Source: Nocardioides sp. B-3 (GTDB taxonomy: Bacteria > Actinomycetota > Actinomycetes > Propionibacteriales > Nocardioidaceae). From it: a DNA stretch of 64,000 nt. Where the stretch lies: NCBI RefSeq assembly GCF_024703895.1, contig NZ_CP087968.1:1240001-1304000 (forward strand), given 5' to 3'. Within the stretch, counting starts at the first letter, position 1, and each line of letters begins with the position of its first letter. The notes beneath the pieces were generated by a model. That model was not told where the DNA came from. It did not search any database and saw only the letters and a program-made list of their open reading frames with translations. The position numbers and the translations under genes are program-made. Below are positions 18,350 through 28,511 of the stretch, one piece after another.

Positions 18350-18558
18350 ACTTCTGTACCGCGCTTTTGAAGTATGCAGCGCGGTCGGTCGTATGCCCTA
18401 TCCGGAGGCGTCGCCGGGAACAGGGCGTCCTACGGAGCTGGTTCCTCCAACAATCTCCTCCTCCGCTGCCGACCCCCTCATCCTCCCGGACCGACCTCCT
18501 CATCATTGATCACTATTGGCTATCCACGGTCTGAACCGCCATTCACGAGGAGGACCCC

Positions 18559-18787
18559 ATGACCGCACAACCCACCATCCCGAACCCGCGCCGCAACCCC
18601 GGCGACGAGATGCTCACCCTCCAAGAAGCCTGCCGCGTGCTCCGGGTGCCCAAAGGAACCTTGCGCTACTGGCGCCACCTCGGCTGCAGGACCCCGCAGC
18701 TTCAAGGTCGGGCGTCACGTCCGCTACTGGCGCGCCGACCTGATCCTCTGGCTCACCGAACAGACCAACCGCGACCCGGGCCGCTGA
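18559..18787 (+). CDS. Excisionase-like HTH DNA-binding protein (frameshifted)
   Basis: About 75 residues. MLTLQEACRVLRVPKGTLRYW is a MerR/AlpA-type winged HTH; after one frame change near 18690 it reads SFKVGRHVRYWRADLILWL, ending TEQTNRDPGR. This layout (helix-turn-helix, then a KxGRHVRYW wing) is that of Xis proteins of actinobacterial integrative elements, which normally precede the integrase gene. Strong RBS (GAGGAGG) before ATG 18559. Here the next gene is the convergent ATPase and no integrase follows. Confidence 0.75.
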
Positions 18788-18794
18788 GCTGTGG

Positions 18795-20069
18795 CTACGG
18801 GCCCAACAGCGCGAGCGGCACCACGGCAACACCGTCCGGGCGACGGAAGGCGTGCTCGCCCGTGGTGATCACCACCCGGTCCACGAGCCGGTCGCCGAGC
18901 TGGTCGTGCAGCCAGTTGAGGTGGCGCACATCCAAGTCGCCGACCGTCTGGCTGAGCTTGATCTCGATGGCGACCACCTGACGGTCCTCGCCCTCGACGA
19001 TCAGGTCGATCTCCCGGTCGGTCTCCTTGGTCCGCAGGTGACCAACTCGCGCCCGGGCCGACGACGCGTAGACCCGGAGGCTCTGGGCGACCGGGGACTC
19101 GAACAACGCGCCCAGCCGGGTGCCGGTCGCTGGCGCGACCCGGTCGCCTTCTCCCCGGAGCAGACCGGCCTTGCCGACGCCGACCAGCCGAGCGGCGAGC
19201 GCGGGATCGACCGGGTGATGCTTCGGGGACTGGGTCAGCCGCTTGAGCGGGGTTGAACATCGGCACCCGGGCCTCGACCGGATCGAGCACGAAGATCCGC
19301 CTGAGATGCTCTCGATAGTTGTCGGCAGTCGGGCGGGACGGCTTGTCGACGACTCCGGCGGTCGCCGCATCGAGGACCTTCGTGTACGCCGCGTCGGTGG
19401 ACGTCGCGGCGGCATAGGCGGCGAGCCGAGGCGCGGACGGCGGCCGGGCGGCGGACATTGAGCCCGTTCTCGGGCAGGTCACGGTCGACGATGCGGGTGA
19501 GGTAGCTGTCCAGCTGAGCATTCCGCGCCCGCTCCGGCAGACCGCGGATGCCCGGGAAGCCGGAGGCCGGGATCTCGTCGACATAGTCGACCGGGCCGAT
19601 GTCCGAGCGGCCCTCGATCGCCGGCCGCGACCCGGTCAGCAGCTCTGCCAGCGACACCGTCGACTCCCCCGGGCCGCGCTCGGCGAACGACAGCGGGCGC
19701 ATGGTCAGGCTCACGATCCGGCCCGCACCCGAGTGGACACGCGCCTCGGGTGCGACGGCCGCCGATCCGGCGAGGAGGAACCGGCCCCCGCCGGCGTCCT
19801 CGTCGACCGCGCGGCACACGCGGTCCCACACGGGCGGATGAAGCTGCCACTCGTCGATGAAGACCGGGACGGCCGAACGAACGACGTAGTCAGGATCCGC
19901 AGCAACGATCTGCCGCTGCGCGGGTAGGTCCAGCGAGATGACGGTATTGGCGCGCTGCAACGCTGTCGCCGTCTTGCCGACGCCCTTCGCACCTTCCAGC
20001 GCGATCGCCGCAAGGTCGGGGAACAGCTCGTCCGGGGAGTCGATCGACGATCCTGTCCTGATATGCCAT
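18795..20069 (-). CDS. AAA/DUF4143-type ATPase (frameshifted)
   Basis: About 424 residues. Walker A ALEGAKGVGKTATALQRA, Walker B-like AVPVFIDEWQLHPPVWDRV, sensor FLLAGSAAV, then MRPLSFAERG and GLPERARNAQLDSYL. The C-terminal DUF4143 part ends with a PD-(D/E)XK-like core, ETDREIDLIVEGEDRQVVAI followed by EIKLSQTV. The start is best at ATG 20069 (MAYQDRIVDRLPDELFPDL after removing one C from CCCCGG near 20037); a longer frame would translate the tandem repeats. Other frame changes near 19455 and 19252. Role unknown; such ATPases are common, patchily distributed and often near toxin or defence genes. Confidence 0.75.
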
Positions 20070-20075
20070 ATGGTC

Positions 20076-20144
20076 GAACTTAGCAGATGGACGCCTCTGA
20101 ACTTAGCGTTTCGACGCCTTCGAACCATGCATCTCGACGCCTGC
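20076..20144. repeat. Three 23-bp tandem direct repeats next to attR
   Basis: Units 20076-20098, 20099-20121 and 20122-20144 share GAAC at the start, GC at positions 8-9 and GACGCCT at positions 15-21. They begin 6 bp upstream of the ATPase start and end 20 bp before attR. Two roles fit: operator/promoter repeats for the ATPase gene, or arm-type recombinase/Xis binding sites of the element. Confidence 0.7.
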
Positions 20145-20164
20145 GACTGGCCACGCGTGGCCGA

Positions 20165-20182
20165 TTCACCAACTACCGCTGA
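20165..20182 (+). repeat. attR-like 18-bp direct repeat
   Basis: Exact second copy of the yajQ 3' end (TTCACCAACTACCGCTGA). On the minus strand it supplies the last residues and TAG stop (20173-20175) of nanE, showing how yajQ and nanE overlapped tail to tail before insertion. Confidence 0.8.
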
Positions 20183-20851
20183 GCCACCGCATCGACGAAC
20201 CACCGCGTGATCGAGGTGGGGTGCGTGATCGCGGTGCCGACGACGACGGCGTGTGCCCCTCGCGCCAGCGCCTCCGCCGCCCGGGCGGGGGTGTGGATGC
20301 GGCCCTCGGCGACGACCGGGACGTCGAGGGCGCCCGCCGGGCGCTCGACCGGGTCGAGGTCCGGGCCCGCCAGCTTGGGGGTGTAGTCGGTGTAGCCCGA
20401 CAGGGTCGTGCCGACGAGATCGGCGCCGGCCTCGGCGGCCGCGACGCCCTCCTCGAAGGTCGACACGTCGGCCATCACGAGCACGTCGTGTTGCTCGCGC
20501 AGGCCGGCGACCGTCGCGGCGAAGGTGAGCCCGTCGGGGCGGGGGCGACTCGTGCCGTCGAGCGCGACCACCTCCGCGCCGGCCTCGGCGACGGCCGGGG
20601 GCGTGGGCCAGCGTCGGCGTGATGAACACGCCTTCCTTGCCGTCCTTCCACAGTCCGATCACGGGTACGTCGAGGCTGGATCGCATCGCGCTGATGTGCG
20701 CGATCCCTTGAGCGCGTACGGCGACGGCGCCACCGGCCACGACGGCCTGCGCCACCGGGGCCATGGTCTCCGCGGTGTTCATCGGCTCGTCGCCGTACGC
20801 CCGGCAGGAGACCACCAGTCCCCCACGCAATCGTTCGAGCACGTCGTCCAT
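20173..20851 (-). CDS. nanE: N-acetylmannosamine-6-phosphate 2-epimerase (frameshifted)
   Basis: Converts ManNAc-6-P to GlcNAc-6-P in sialic acid catabolism; TIM barrel of about 226 residues. Seen: LRGGLVVSCRAYGDEPMN, AVRAQGIAHISAMRSSLDVP, VIGLWKDGKEGVFITPT (catalytic Lys region), VALDGTSRPRPDG, LVMADVSTFEEGVAAAEAGA, GTTLSGYT and VVAEGRIHTPARA. One frame change near 20597, extra base in CCGGGGG. ATG 20851 overlaps the kinase stop (TGATG). Its 3' end lies in attR. Confidence 0.93.
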
Positions 20852-21769
20852 CAGGCTTCCTCTCCGACAAGCTCCCGGGCCAGCGCGGCGGCGCCGAGCA
20901 GGGCCGCGTCACCGCCCGGGGCCGAGCGCACGATCTCGGCATCTCGCAGGGACGGCAACAGCTCCGCACCCGCAGCCTCGATGAGGGCGGTCCACCACGG
21001 ATCGCCGGCGTTGACGACGCCTCCGCCGACGACGACCACGTCCGGGTCCAGCACGTTGACCAACCCACCGATCATCGCTCCGACCGCGAGCCCGCCGAGC
21101 CTGATCACGGAGGCGGCCTCCGCGTCACCGGAGGCAATGACCGCTTGGAGGTCGGCGACCTCCAAGGTCGTACGCCGTGCGAACTCCCGCACCAGCGCCG
21201 GTCCACTGGCAATTGCCTCGAGGTGTCCGGTGCCGCCGCAGCTGCAGGGCAGGTCGCGCGCCTGCACGGACGGCACGTGACCGACGTGACCGGCCGCGGC
21301 GTGCGCGCCCGTCAGGGTGCCGCCGGGAAGGACGAAGGCTCCGCCGACGCCCGTGCCGACGGCCACGAACAGCGCCGTGCCACGGCCGCGAGCGGCGCCG
21401 TACCGACTCTCGCCCAAGGCGTGCGCGTGCACGTCGTTGCTGACAGCGGTCGGCAGGCCGGTGAGGGTTGCCAGTGAACCGCGCAGGTCGGTGCCGGCCC
21501 AGCCGGCCGGGGGCGTCGGTGGCTCCGAGCACCCGGCCGCTGACCGGATCGATCACACCGGCGCTGCCGACTCCCAGCGCGACCACGTCGGCGCCGTCTC
21601 GCAGTGCCGCCACGAGCGCGGCGGCCGTCGACAGCACGGCCGAGGCACCGTCCTGCGCCGGTGTCGCAGCCTCGTTGCGGCGTACGACGGTGCCGTCGCG
21701 GGTGACCGGGGCGGCCGCGGTCTTGGTGCCGCCGATGTCGATGACGGCGACCGTCTCGGTGGTGGGCAT
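20851..21769 (-). CDS. nanK: ROK-family sugar kinase, probable N-acetylmannosamine kinase (frameshifted)
   Basis: About 306 residues; phosphorylates ManNAc with ATP, judged by its place between nanE and the lyase. ATP site AVIDIGGTKTAAAPV, VGSAGVIDPVSGRVL, catalytic Asp in AVSNDVHAHALGE, GTGVGGAFVLPGG. The zinc motif reads CSCGGTGHLE, with His where ROK proteins usually have the third Cys of CXCGXXGCXE. C-terminal GGLVNVLDPDVVVVGGGV. One frame change near 21510 (CCGGGGG). A glucokinase is the alternative; the operon favours NanK. Confidence 0.85.
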
Positions 21770-21772
21770 CGG

Positions 21773-22709
21773 CTAGAGGAGCCCCGCCAGCTCGAGCTCG
21801 ACGCGGATGCGTGCGGTCTCGTCGGCGTTCAGCGGCCGCATCGGCAGGGACACCGCGTTGGAGTCGATGACGCCGAGGAGCATGAGCGCGGTCTTGAACG
21901 CGCCGACCCCACGGGTGCTGCCCGCCGCGGTCGCGTCGGGGGCGTCGACGATCCGGAAGAGCCGGGTGAGCCGGTCCTGCTCGGCGCGGGCCGCGGCCCA
22001 GTCGCCGGCGCGGCAGGCACGGTCGAGGCGCACGTAGCCGTCCGGGTCGACGTTGCCCAGTCCGGGCACGGCGCCGGAGGCACCGGCGAGCATCATCGCG
22101 TCGACGACGACCTCGTGGCCGGTGAGCGTGGCGAACTCCGTGTCGGGCAGCTCGTCGGCGAGCCGCACCAGCAGCTGCCGGAACGACACGTCGTCACCGC
22201 TCGAGTCCTTGACCCCCGCGAGGACGCCGTCCGCCGCGAGGCGCAGGTGCAGGTCGACCGAGATCTTGGTGTGGACGCACACCGGGATGTCGTAGGACAG
22301 GATCGGCAGGTCGGCGGCCGCGTGGATGGCGCGGAAGTGCCGCTCCACCTCATGAGGGCCGACCAGCGTGTAGAACGGAGCGGTCGTCACGAGGGCATCG
22401 ACGCCGAGCGCCTGCGCCGCGCGCACGCGGTCGATGACGCGCGGGGTGGTCGGCTCGATGCAACCGGCCAGCACCGGCACGGCACCGGCAGCTGTCTTCA
22501 CGATGACCTCGAGCGCCCGGTCGCGCTGGGGGTCGGTGAGGTAGACGGTCTCGCCGGAGCTGCCCAGAGCAGAACAGTCCGTCCACTCCGGCCTCGAGCT
22601 GTCGTTCCACCCGGGCGCTCGAGGGACGCCACGTCGACGGCACCCTCGTCGGTGAGGGGGTGACAGTGGGGGGGACGACGCCGCCGAATCGCGGCATGGG
22701 GGTGTTCAC
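21773..22709 (-). CDS. nanA: Dihydrodipicolinate synthase/N-acetylneuraminate lyase-family aldolase (frameshifted)
   Basis: Class I aldolase of about 311 residues, expected to split N-acetylneuraminate into ManNAc and pyruvate. Seen: FGGVVPPTVTPLTDEGAVD, QLEAGVDGLFCSGSSGE, catalytic Tyr in ILSYDIPVCVHTKISVD, Schiff-base Lys in LAGVKDSSGDDVSFRQLL, ASGAVPGLGNVDPDGYV. Frame changes near 22562 and 22610. GTG 22709 overlaps the upstream ATPase stop. The DHDPS family is broad; the lyase call rests on nanE/nanK next door. Confidence 0.82.
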
Positions 22710-23763
22710 GAGCTCTCCTTGACGTGCAGTGGTGTGTCGGTACGGGTGGCCGCCCGGGCCAGCTCGACGAGCTCGCCGTCGGTGGTGCCGGCCGGGATCG
22801 GGTGGTAGCAGCGGTAGTCGTGGGGCTTGCCGCCGTTGGCGGCACCGGGCTCCGGCCTCGGCATCTCGCCGGCGCAGATCTCGGTGGCCTTCCAGCACCG
22901 GGTGCGGAACGGGCACCCGCTGGGCGGCCCGGTCGCCGAAGGGACCGGCCCGACGAGCGGGATCGGGTCGAGCGGAGACAGCAGGCCGGGGGTCGCCGAG
23001 AACAGCGCTCGCGTGTAGGGGTGCTGGGCACCCTCGGGCACCAGCGAGGCTGGGGTCTGCTCGACGATCCGGCCGAGGTACATCGTGATGATCCGGTCGC
23101 TGACCCGCTTGACGGTCTGGATGTCGTGCGACACGAAGACCATGGCCGGGTTGAGCCGCTCCTTGAGGTCGAGGAGCAGGTTGAGGATCTGTGCCCGCAC
23201 CGACACGTCCGGGGCGCTGGTCGGCTCGTCCGCGATGATCAGGTGCGGCTCGAGCGCGAGCGCCCGGGCGATCGAGACGCGCTGGCGCTGCCCGCCCGAC
23301 AGCTGGCTCGGGAGCACGTCGGCGACCGACTGCGGCAGTCCGACGAGCTCCATCAGCTCAGCGATCCGCGCCTCGCGCTCGGCGACGGTCCCGCGGCGGT
23401 GGACGTCGAGCGGGTCGCGCAGGATCTGGCGCACCGGCATCCGTCGGTTCAAGGACGTGGCAGGGTCCCGGAAGATCATCCCGACGCCGGCACCGATGTG
23501 CAGCCGACGCTCGGCGGCGTTCATCGACCAGACGTCGCGGCCGGCCACCTGCACCTCGCCGCTGGTCGGCCGCTGCAGGCCGACGAGCACCTTGGCCAGC
23601 GTCGACTTGCCGCAGCCCGACTCACCGACGACGCCGACGGTCTCACCGGCGGCGATGGAGAGGTCGGCCCCGGTCAGCGCAGACGACGCTCGCGGTCGAA
23701 GATGCCGCCGCCGCGGGTGCGGTGCACGACGTGGACGTCGGTCAGGCTGGCGATCGCGGTCAT
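22706..23763 (-). CDS. Oligopeptide/sialic acid-type ABC transporter ATP-binding protein (OppF type, frameshifted)
   Basis: About 352 residues. MTAIASLTDVHVVHRTRGGG, Walker A VGESGCGKSTLAKVL, Q-loop region GMIFRDPATSLN, signature [15 protein letters not shown], Walker B HLIIADEPTSAPDVSVRAQ (Ala in place of the usual Leu), H-loop FVSHDIQTV, and the OppF-type C-terminal Cys cluster around CPFRTRCWKATEIC. One frame change near 23688. ATG 23763 overlaps the stop of the upstream gene. Second ATPase of the importer; in this operon the substrate is probably sialic acid, as for SatABCD-type systems, rather than peptide. Confidence 0.85.
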
Positions 23764-25689
23764 CGGGCCACCTCCGTGGTCTCGAGCTCGAGTGCAGGGT
23801 GGTGGCAGGCGTAGCGATGGTCGGTCTCGCCGACCAGCGGAGGTGCCTGCTCGCGACAGATGTCGCTGGCCATCGGGCAGCGGTCGCTGAACCGGCAGCC
23901 CAGCGGGAAGTCGGCCGGGGAAGGCACCACGCCCGGGATCTGGGTGAGCCGATCGGCACCGGTCTCGAGCGACAGCACCGAACCGAGCAGCCCCCGTGCG
24001 TAGTGGTGCGCCGGCGACTCGATCACGTCGGTGGTCACGCCCGACTCGACGATCTGACCGCCGTACATCACGACCACGCGGTGCGAGACGTCACTGACCA
24101 GAGCGAGGTCGTGGCTGACCGGGATCAGCGCGAACCCGAGCTCCGTCTGCAGCCGCAGCAGCAGCTCCATCACCTGCGCCTGCACGGTGACGTCGAGCGC
24201 CGTGGTGGGCTCGTCGGCGATCACCGGGCGGGGGTCGCGCGACAGCGCCATGGCGATGACGACACGCTGGCGCTGGCCGCCGGAGAGCTCGTGCGGGTAG
24301 GCCGACAGGGTGCGCTTCGGGTCCAGCCCGACGAGGCCCATCAGCTCCACCGCCGTACGCGTGCCGCCGCGGCGGATCAGCTGCTTGAGCTGGCCACCGA
24401 CGGTGATCGACGGGTTGAGCGCGGAGAGCGCGTCCCGGTAGATCATCGCGATGTCGCGGCCCATCAGCGCGACGACGAGTGGCGTTGAGCGTGAGCAGGT
24501 CGGTGCCGTCGAAGGTCATGGTGCCGCGGATGCGAGCGCCCTTCGGCTGCAGCCCCATCACCGCGAGGGCGGTCAGCGACTTGCCCGAGCCCGATTCGCC
24601 GACCAGCCCCAGCACCTCACCGGGGCGTACGGCGAAGGAGATCCCGTCGACGATGTCGACGCCGTTGTGCACGCCGGCGAAGCCGATGGACAGGTCCTCC
24701 ACGGACAGGATCGGCTGGCCGGTCGGAAGCGGCCGAGCCCGCGCGCGCAGCCGTCGGGCGGCCTCGGCGAGGCCGGGCAGCTCGATCACCTTGCCGTCGC
24801 CGGGGCGAGCCTGCTCGAGACGGTCACCGACGACGACGTCGCGACGCAGCAGGGATCGCCGGGTGGCCGGTGCTGCCCACGCGTCGGAGATGCCCTCGGA
24901 GAGCACGTTGAGCGCGAGCACCGTGAGCAGGATCAGCAGTCCGGGGAAGAAGGTGGCCCACCAGCCGCCGACTCGGACCATCTCCTTGCCGAAGGCGATG
25001 ACCGATCCCCACGAGGAGTCGGCGTCCTGCGGCGAGAGGCCGCCGCCGATGAATGACAGCGACGCTTCGAAGACGATCGCGTCGGCGACCATCACGGTCA
25101 CGAACACCATGATCGGCGCCGCGCAGTTGCGCAGGATGTGGCGCCACAGGATGTGCGGGCGGCGGGCGCCGATGATGCGTTCGGCGGCGACGTAGTCCTC
25201 GCCGTACTGCGAGAGCACGTTGGCGCGCACGATGCGAGCGACCGGCGGGATGAAGACGAAGCCGATCGCGACGATCAGCACGAACAGGCTGTTCTTGCCG
25301 AACGAGATGATCAGCAGCGCGGAGAGCACGATGGCCGGGAAGGCCATCACCACGTCGAGGACGCGCATGACGAGCTCGTCCACTGCGTTGCAGGACGTGC
25401 CGGCAAGGGCGCCGAGCAGCGCGCCGAAGACCAGCGCGATGCCTGCGGCACCGAAGCCGACCATCAGTGAGCGCCGGGTGCCGGCGACCGGGCGGGAGTA
25501 GACGTCGCGGCCGAGCTTGTCGAGGCCGAACCAGTAGTCCGAGCCCGGGCCGGTCAGCGGCGAGTCGAGGCCGGTCTGCGTCGGGTCGTGCTTGAGCAGC
25601 AGCGGTGCGAGCACGCCGACGAGGACGATCAGCAGCACGAAGCCGAGCGCGAAGCGTGAGGTCAGGTTGAGACGACGGAAGTTGCGCAT
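23760..25689 (-). CDS. Fused ABC permease (OppC type) and ATP-binding protein (OppD type)
   Basis: One continuous frame joins two functions, about 643 residues. Residues 1-290: MRNFRRLNLTSRFALGFVLL and the permease with GSDYWFGLDKLGRDVYSR, EAA-type loop AERIIGARRPHILWRHIL, and SLSFIGGGLSPQDADSSWG. A linker (RLEQARPGDGKVIELPG) leads to the ATPase: VEDLSIGFAGVHNG, Walker [48 protein letters not shown], Cys cluster CRFSDRCPMASDIC. The junction is in frame and far from the only frame change (about 24475), so the fusion is credible; such permease/ATP-binding fusions occur in actinobacteria. TGATG overlap with oppB upstream. Confidence 0.83.
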
Positions 25690-26646
25690 CAGTGACCTCC
25701 TCTCAGTCGGGGGTTCGCAAAGAGGTAGAGGATGTCGACGACCGGGTTCACGACGACGAAGCCGAGGGCGATCGTCAGGATCGTGCCCCGGGGCCAGCGC
25801 GGTGTCGTTCTGGCGTACGGCGGTCATGATCAGCGTGCCCATCCCGGGCAGCGAGAAGATCGCCTCGATGATGACGGTGCCGCCGATCAGGTAGCCGATG
25901 CGCAGGCCGAGCACTGTCAGCGGATTGACGAGCGCGTTGCGCAGGACGTTGCGGCCGACGACGACGTACGGCGGAAGGCCGGCGCCGATGGCGGTGCGGA
26001 CGTAGTCGCGGTCGAGCTCCTCGACCATCGAGGTCCGCACGATGCGTGCGAGCGAGCAGCCGACCGGGACAGCCGGGGCCAGCGCCGGCAGCGCGAGGGA
26101 CTCGAGGAAGCCGCTCAACGAGTCGGCCGGGTTGACGTATCCACCCGTCGGAAAGATCGGGCGGCGTACGGCGAGCTCCCGGATGAGCAGGAGAGCCAGC
26201 CAGAACGACGGCATCGCAATCCCCGCCATCGAGGCGAAGCGCATGACCTGGTCGGGCCAGCGGTCGCGGTAGAGCGCCGCCGTGATGCCGAGGGCCGGGC
26301 CGATCACCATCGCGCCGAAGACACCGAGCAGGGTCAGCTGGATCGTGAGCGGGAGGGCGGTCGCGATCTTGCTCGAGACGGGCACGGACGGCGGGAACGT
26401 CATCCCGAGGTCGCCGCGCACGAGGTCACCGAGGAAGAAGAGGTAGCGCACCGGCAGCGGCCGGTCGAGGCCGTTGGTCTCCTTGAACGCGGCCACCCGG
26501 GCCGCGGAGGCCCGGTCGCCGAGCACGGACAGGGCCGGGTCGACGGGCGAGAACTGCATGACCACGAAGACGAACAACGTGATCCCCGGGACCAGTGGGA
26601 CCGGGGTCAGCAGTCGCCGGGCGATCATGCTCAGGACAGTCAGCAT
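25689..26646 (-). CDS. ABC transporter permease (OppB type, frameshifted)
   Basis: About 319 residues, six helices. Starts MLTVLSMIARRLLTPVPLVP, then FVVMQFSPVDPALSVLGDRA, VRGDLGMTFPPSVPV, the EAA-type loop VRTAIGAGLPPYVVVGRNV, and IEAIFSLPGMGTLIMTAVRQ. One extra G in CCCCGGGG near 25785 shifts the last 30 residues (TILTIALGFVVVNPVVDILY). Membrane channel half paired with the fused permease. Confidence 0.87.
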
Positions 26647-26735
26647 GGGTTCACTCTCGATGAATCAGGGGAGGTGGCGTCCTGCCCGGCCCGGGGGAAG
26701 CCGGGCAGGACGCCGTGAGACCGGATCAGATCCGG

Positions 26736-28369
26736 TCAGTCCTTGCGCTCGGTCTCGAGGAAGTACATGCCGGTGGTGGCGGCGCCCTCGAAGCCCTCGA
26801 GCGCGTCGGCGTCGTGCGCCGTCACGACCTGCGTGTGCAGGATCGGGTAGAGAGGCGCTTCCTCGGCGATGATGTCGAGCGCCTGCTTCCACAGGCCGGC
26901 CCGCTCGGTCTCGTCGTCGGCCTGCGAAGCCGCGTCGATGAGGTCCGCGACCTGCTGGCGCTCGGGAGCATCCCAGCGGTAGCGGTCCGACGGCCGTCGT
27001 GCCGTAGTAGAACCAGCGCAGCAGCAGGTCGGCGTCGGGACCGAAGACACTCAGGTCACCCGAGGCGAGCAGCACGCGAAACTTGTCCGAGGGGACGAGC
27101 TCGCCGTACACCGCAGCGGACGGGACGGTGTTGAGCGTCGCCTTGACGCCGATCGCCTTCCACGCCTCGATCACGAGCGGGGCGATGTCCTTGATGAAGG
27201 ACGCATCGGTCGTGACCAGCTCGAAGGACAGGTCCTTGACGCCCGCGTCCGCGAGCAGCTGCTCGGCCTTGGCGGCGTCGTAGTCGTAGACCGTCGAAGC
27301 CTCCCCGGTAGTCCGGGTTGCCCTCGTCGAGATAGCTGCTGGCGGGAGTGCCGTAGCCGCTCAGTGCGGTCTGGATGATCTTGTCCTTGTCGAGCGCGTA
27401 GTGCAGCGCCCGGCGCACCCGCTTGTCGTCGAAGGGAGCCGCGGAGTTGTTGAACATCAAGAACGCCCGGTTGAAGGCCTGCTTGGCCTCGACCTCGTAG
27501 GAGCCCTTCAGCGAGTCGACGTTGAGGTAGGGCACGGCCTCGATGGCCCGGACGCGACCACCCTCGAGGTCGGCGATCCGCGCGGCGGCGTCGGTGTTGG
27601 TGTTCCACGTCATGGTCTCCGCTGCCGCAGGAAGAGGACCGTTGTAGTTCTCGTTCTTCGAGAGCTTCAGGCCCGACTCGGCCGAGGCGCTGTCGAGCTT
27701 GTAGGGACCCGAGCCGACCGGCGCGGTGTCGAAGGCCTCGGACGCGGCCTCGTCGGCAGTGAGCGCCTTGGGCACGATCTTGATGACGGCGATGCGCTGG
27801 GCGAAGAGCGGGAAGGGCGTCTTGAGCTTGAACTCGACCGTCGCGTCGTCGGTCGCGGTGACGCTCTCGATGAAGCTGATGAAGCCGTTCATCAGGGGCA
27901 CGACCGCGGGGTCCGCCGGCTCGAGGACGCGTGTGAAGGAGTGGGCCACGTCCTCGGCGGTCACGGCGCTGCCGTCGGAGAACTTGGCGTCGTCGCGCAC
28001 CTCGACCGTCCACGTCAGGCCGTCCTCGCTGGCGACCGGCTCGGACTTCGCGAGGGCCGGGTAGGGCTCACGGGTGACCGGGTCGAGGTCGACCGGGCCC
28101 TCGAAGATGTGCTGGTTGGCCGCAGTGGCCACCGCGCTCGACGCGTTGTCCGGGTCGAAGCCGCTCGACAGCGCGAAGGCCAGCGTGGCCTCGATGCTGT
28201 CCGAGGCGCCGCCTTGCGAGTTGGTCGAGGACGGACCGCTGCAGGCGGCCGTCGCGACCGCGAGGCTCAGGGCCACGGCCACCGCCTTCGCGCCCGTGGT
28301 CAGCCGGCGACGCACGCCTGCTGATCGGTCCGACCGTGCCATGTCGGTGATGCTCACTGTTGCCTCCAT
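26736..28369 (-). CDS. ABC transporter substrate-binding lipoprotein, SBP family 5 (frameshifted)
   Basis: About 540 residues. The signal sequence contains KAVAVALSLAVATAACSG with lipobox Cys. Family 5 features: EGPVDLDPVTREPYPALAKS, DGLTWTVEVRDDAKFSDGSA, AEDVAHSFTRVLEP, VGSGPYKL and DKRVRRALHYALDKDKI. Frame changes near 27305 and 26990. Starts at 28369 or, more like relatives, at MARSDRSAGVRRRL (28342). Family 5 proteins bind peptides, but members such as SatA bind sialic acid; the locus supports the latter. First gene of the minus-strand uptake/catabolic operon, divergent from gntR. Confidence 0.87.
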
Positions 28370-28445
28370 CGGGGGTCAGAACCCGGCTGGGGACGCCAGT
28401 GCTCCGGTGTCGAGATGATGAACTTCGGAAATTGTTGTCCCGGAC

Positions 28446-28466
28446 CTATGACGTCTGATGTCTGAT
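28446..28466. promoter_or_regulatory. Imperfect GntR-type operator between the binding-protein gene and gntR
   Basis: The right arm GATGTCTGAT is identical to the arm of the perfect palindrome at 32805-32825; the left arm CTATGACGTC matches it at 6 of 10 positions, centred on T 28456. It lies 77 bp before the SBP start and 46 bp before the preferred gntR start, so it could control both directions. Confidence 0.6.
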
Positions 28467-28511
28467 GCCGGTATGCTGAGCGTGACACGGATCACGACGG
28501 AGGGCAAGGGC

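Larger units (their letters stand above)
15552..20182. mobile_element. 4.6-kb integrated element in the 3' end of yajQ (no integrase found)
   Basis: Bounded by the 18-bp direct repeats at 15552 and 20165. Removing one repeat plus the interior would place yajQ and nanE tail to tail, overlapping at their stops, and both remain intact after insertion: the classic outcome of site-specific integration into a gene end. Cargo: a GT-like gene, an EEP-family secreted enzyme, an excisionase-like HTH protein and an AAA/DUF4143 ATPase. G+C is visibly lower (especially 16900-18500) than in flanking genes. No tyrosine or serine recombinase is recognisable, so the element appears decayed or dependent on an integrase elsewhere. 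Confidence 0.75.

Noticed and set aside
20070..20128. Extended N-terminus of the DUF4143 ATPase from ATG 20128
   Set aside because: The extra residues are a translation of the tandem repeats; ATG 20069 with one corrected base gives the family-like start.
20851..21769. Glucokinase
   Set aside because: ROK motifs alone do not separate the two, but translational coupling to nanE and closeness to the lyase favour N-acetylmannosamine kinase.
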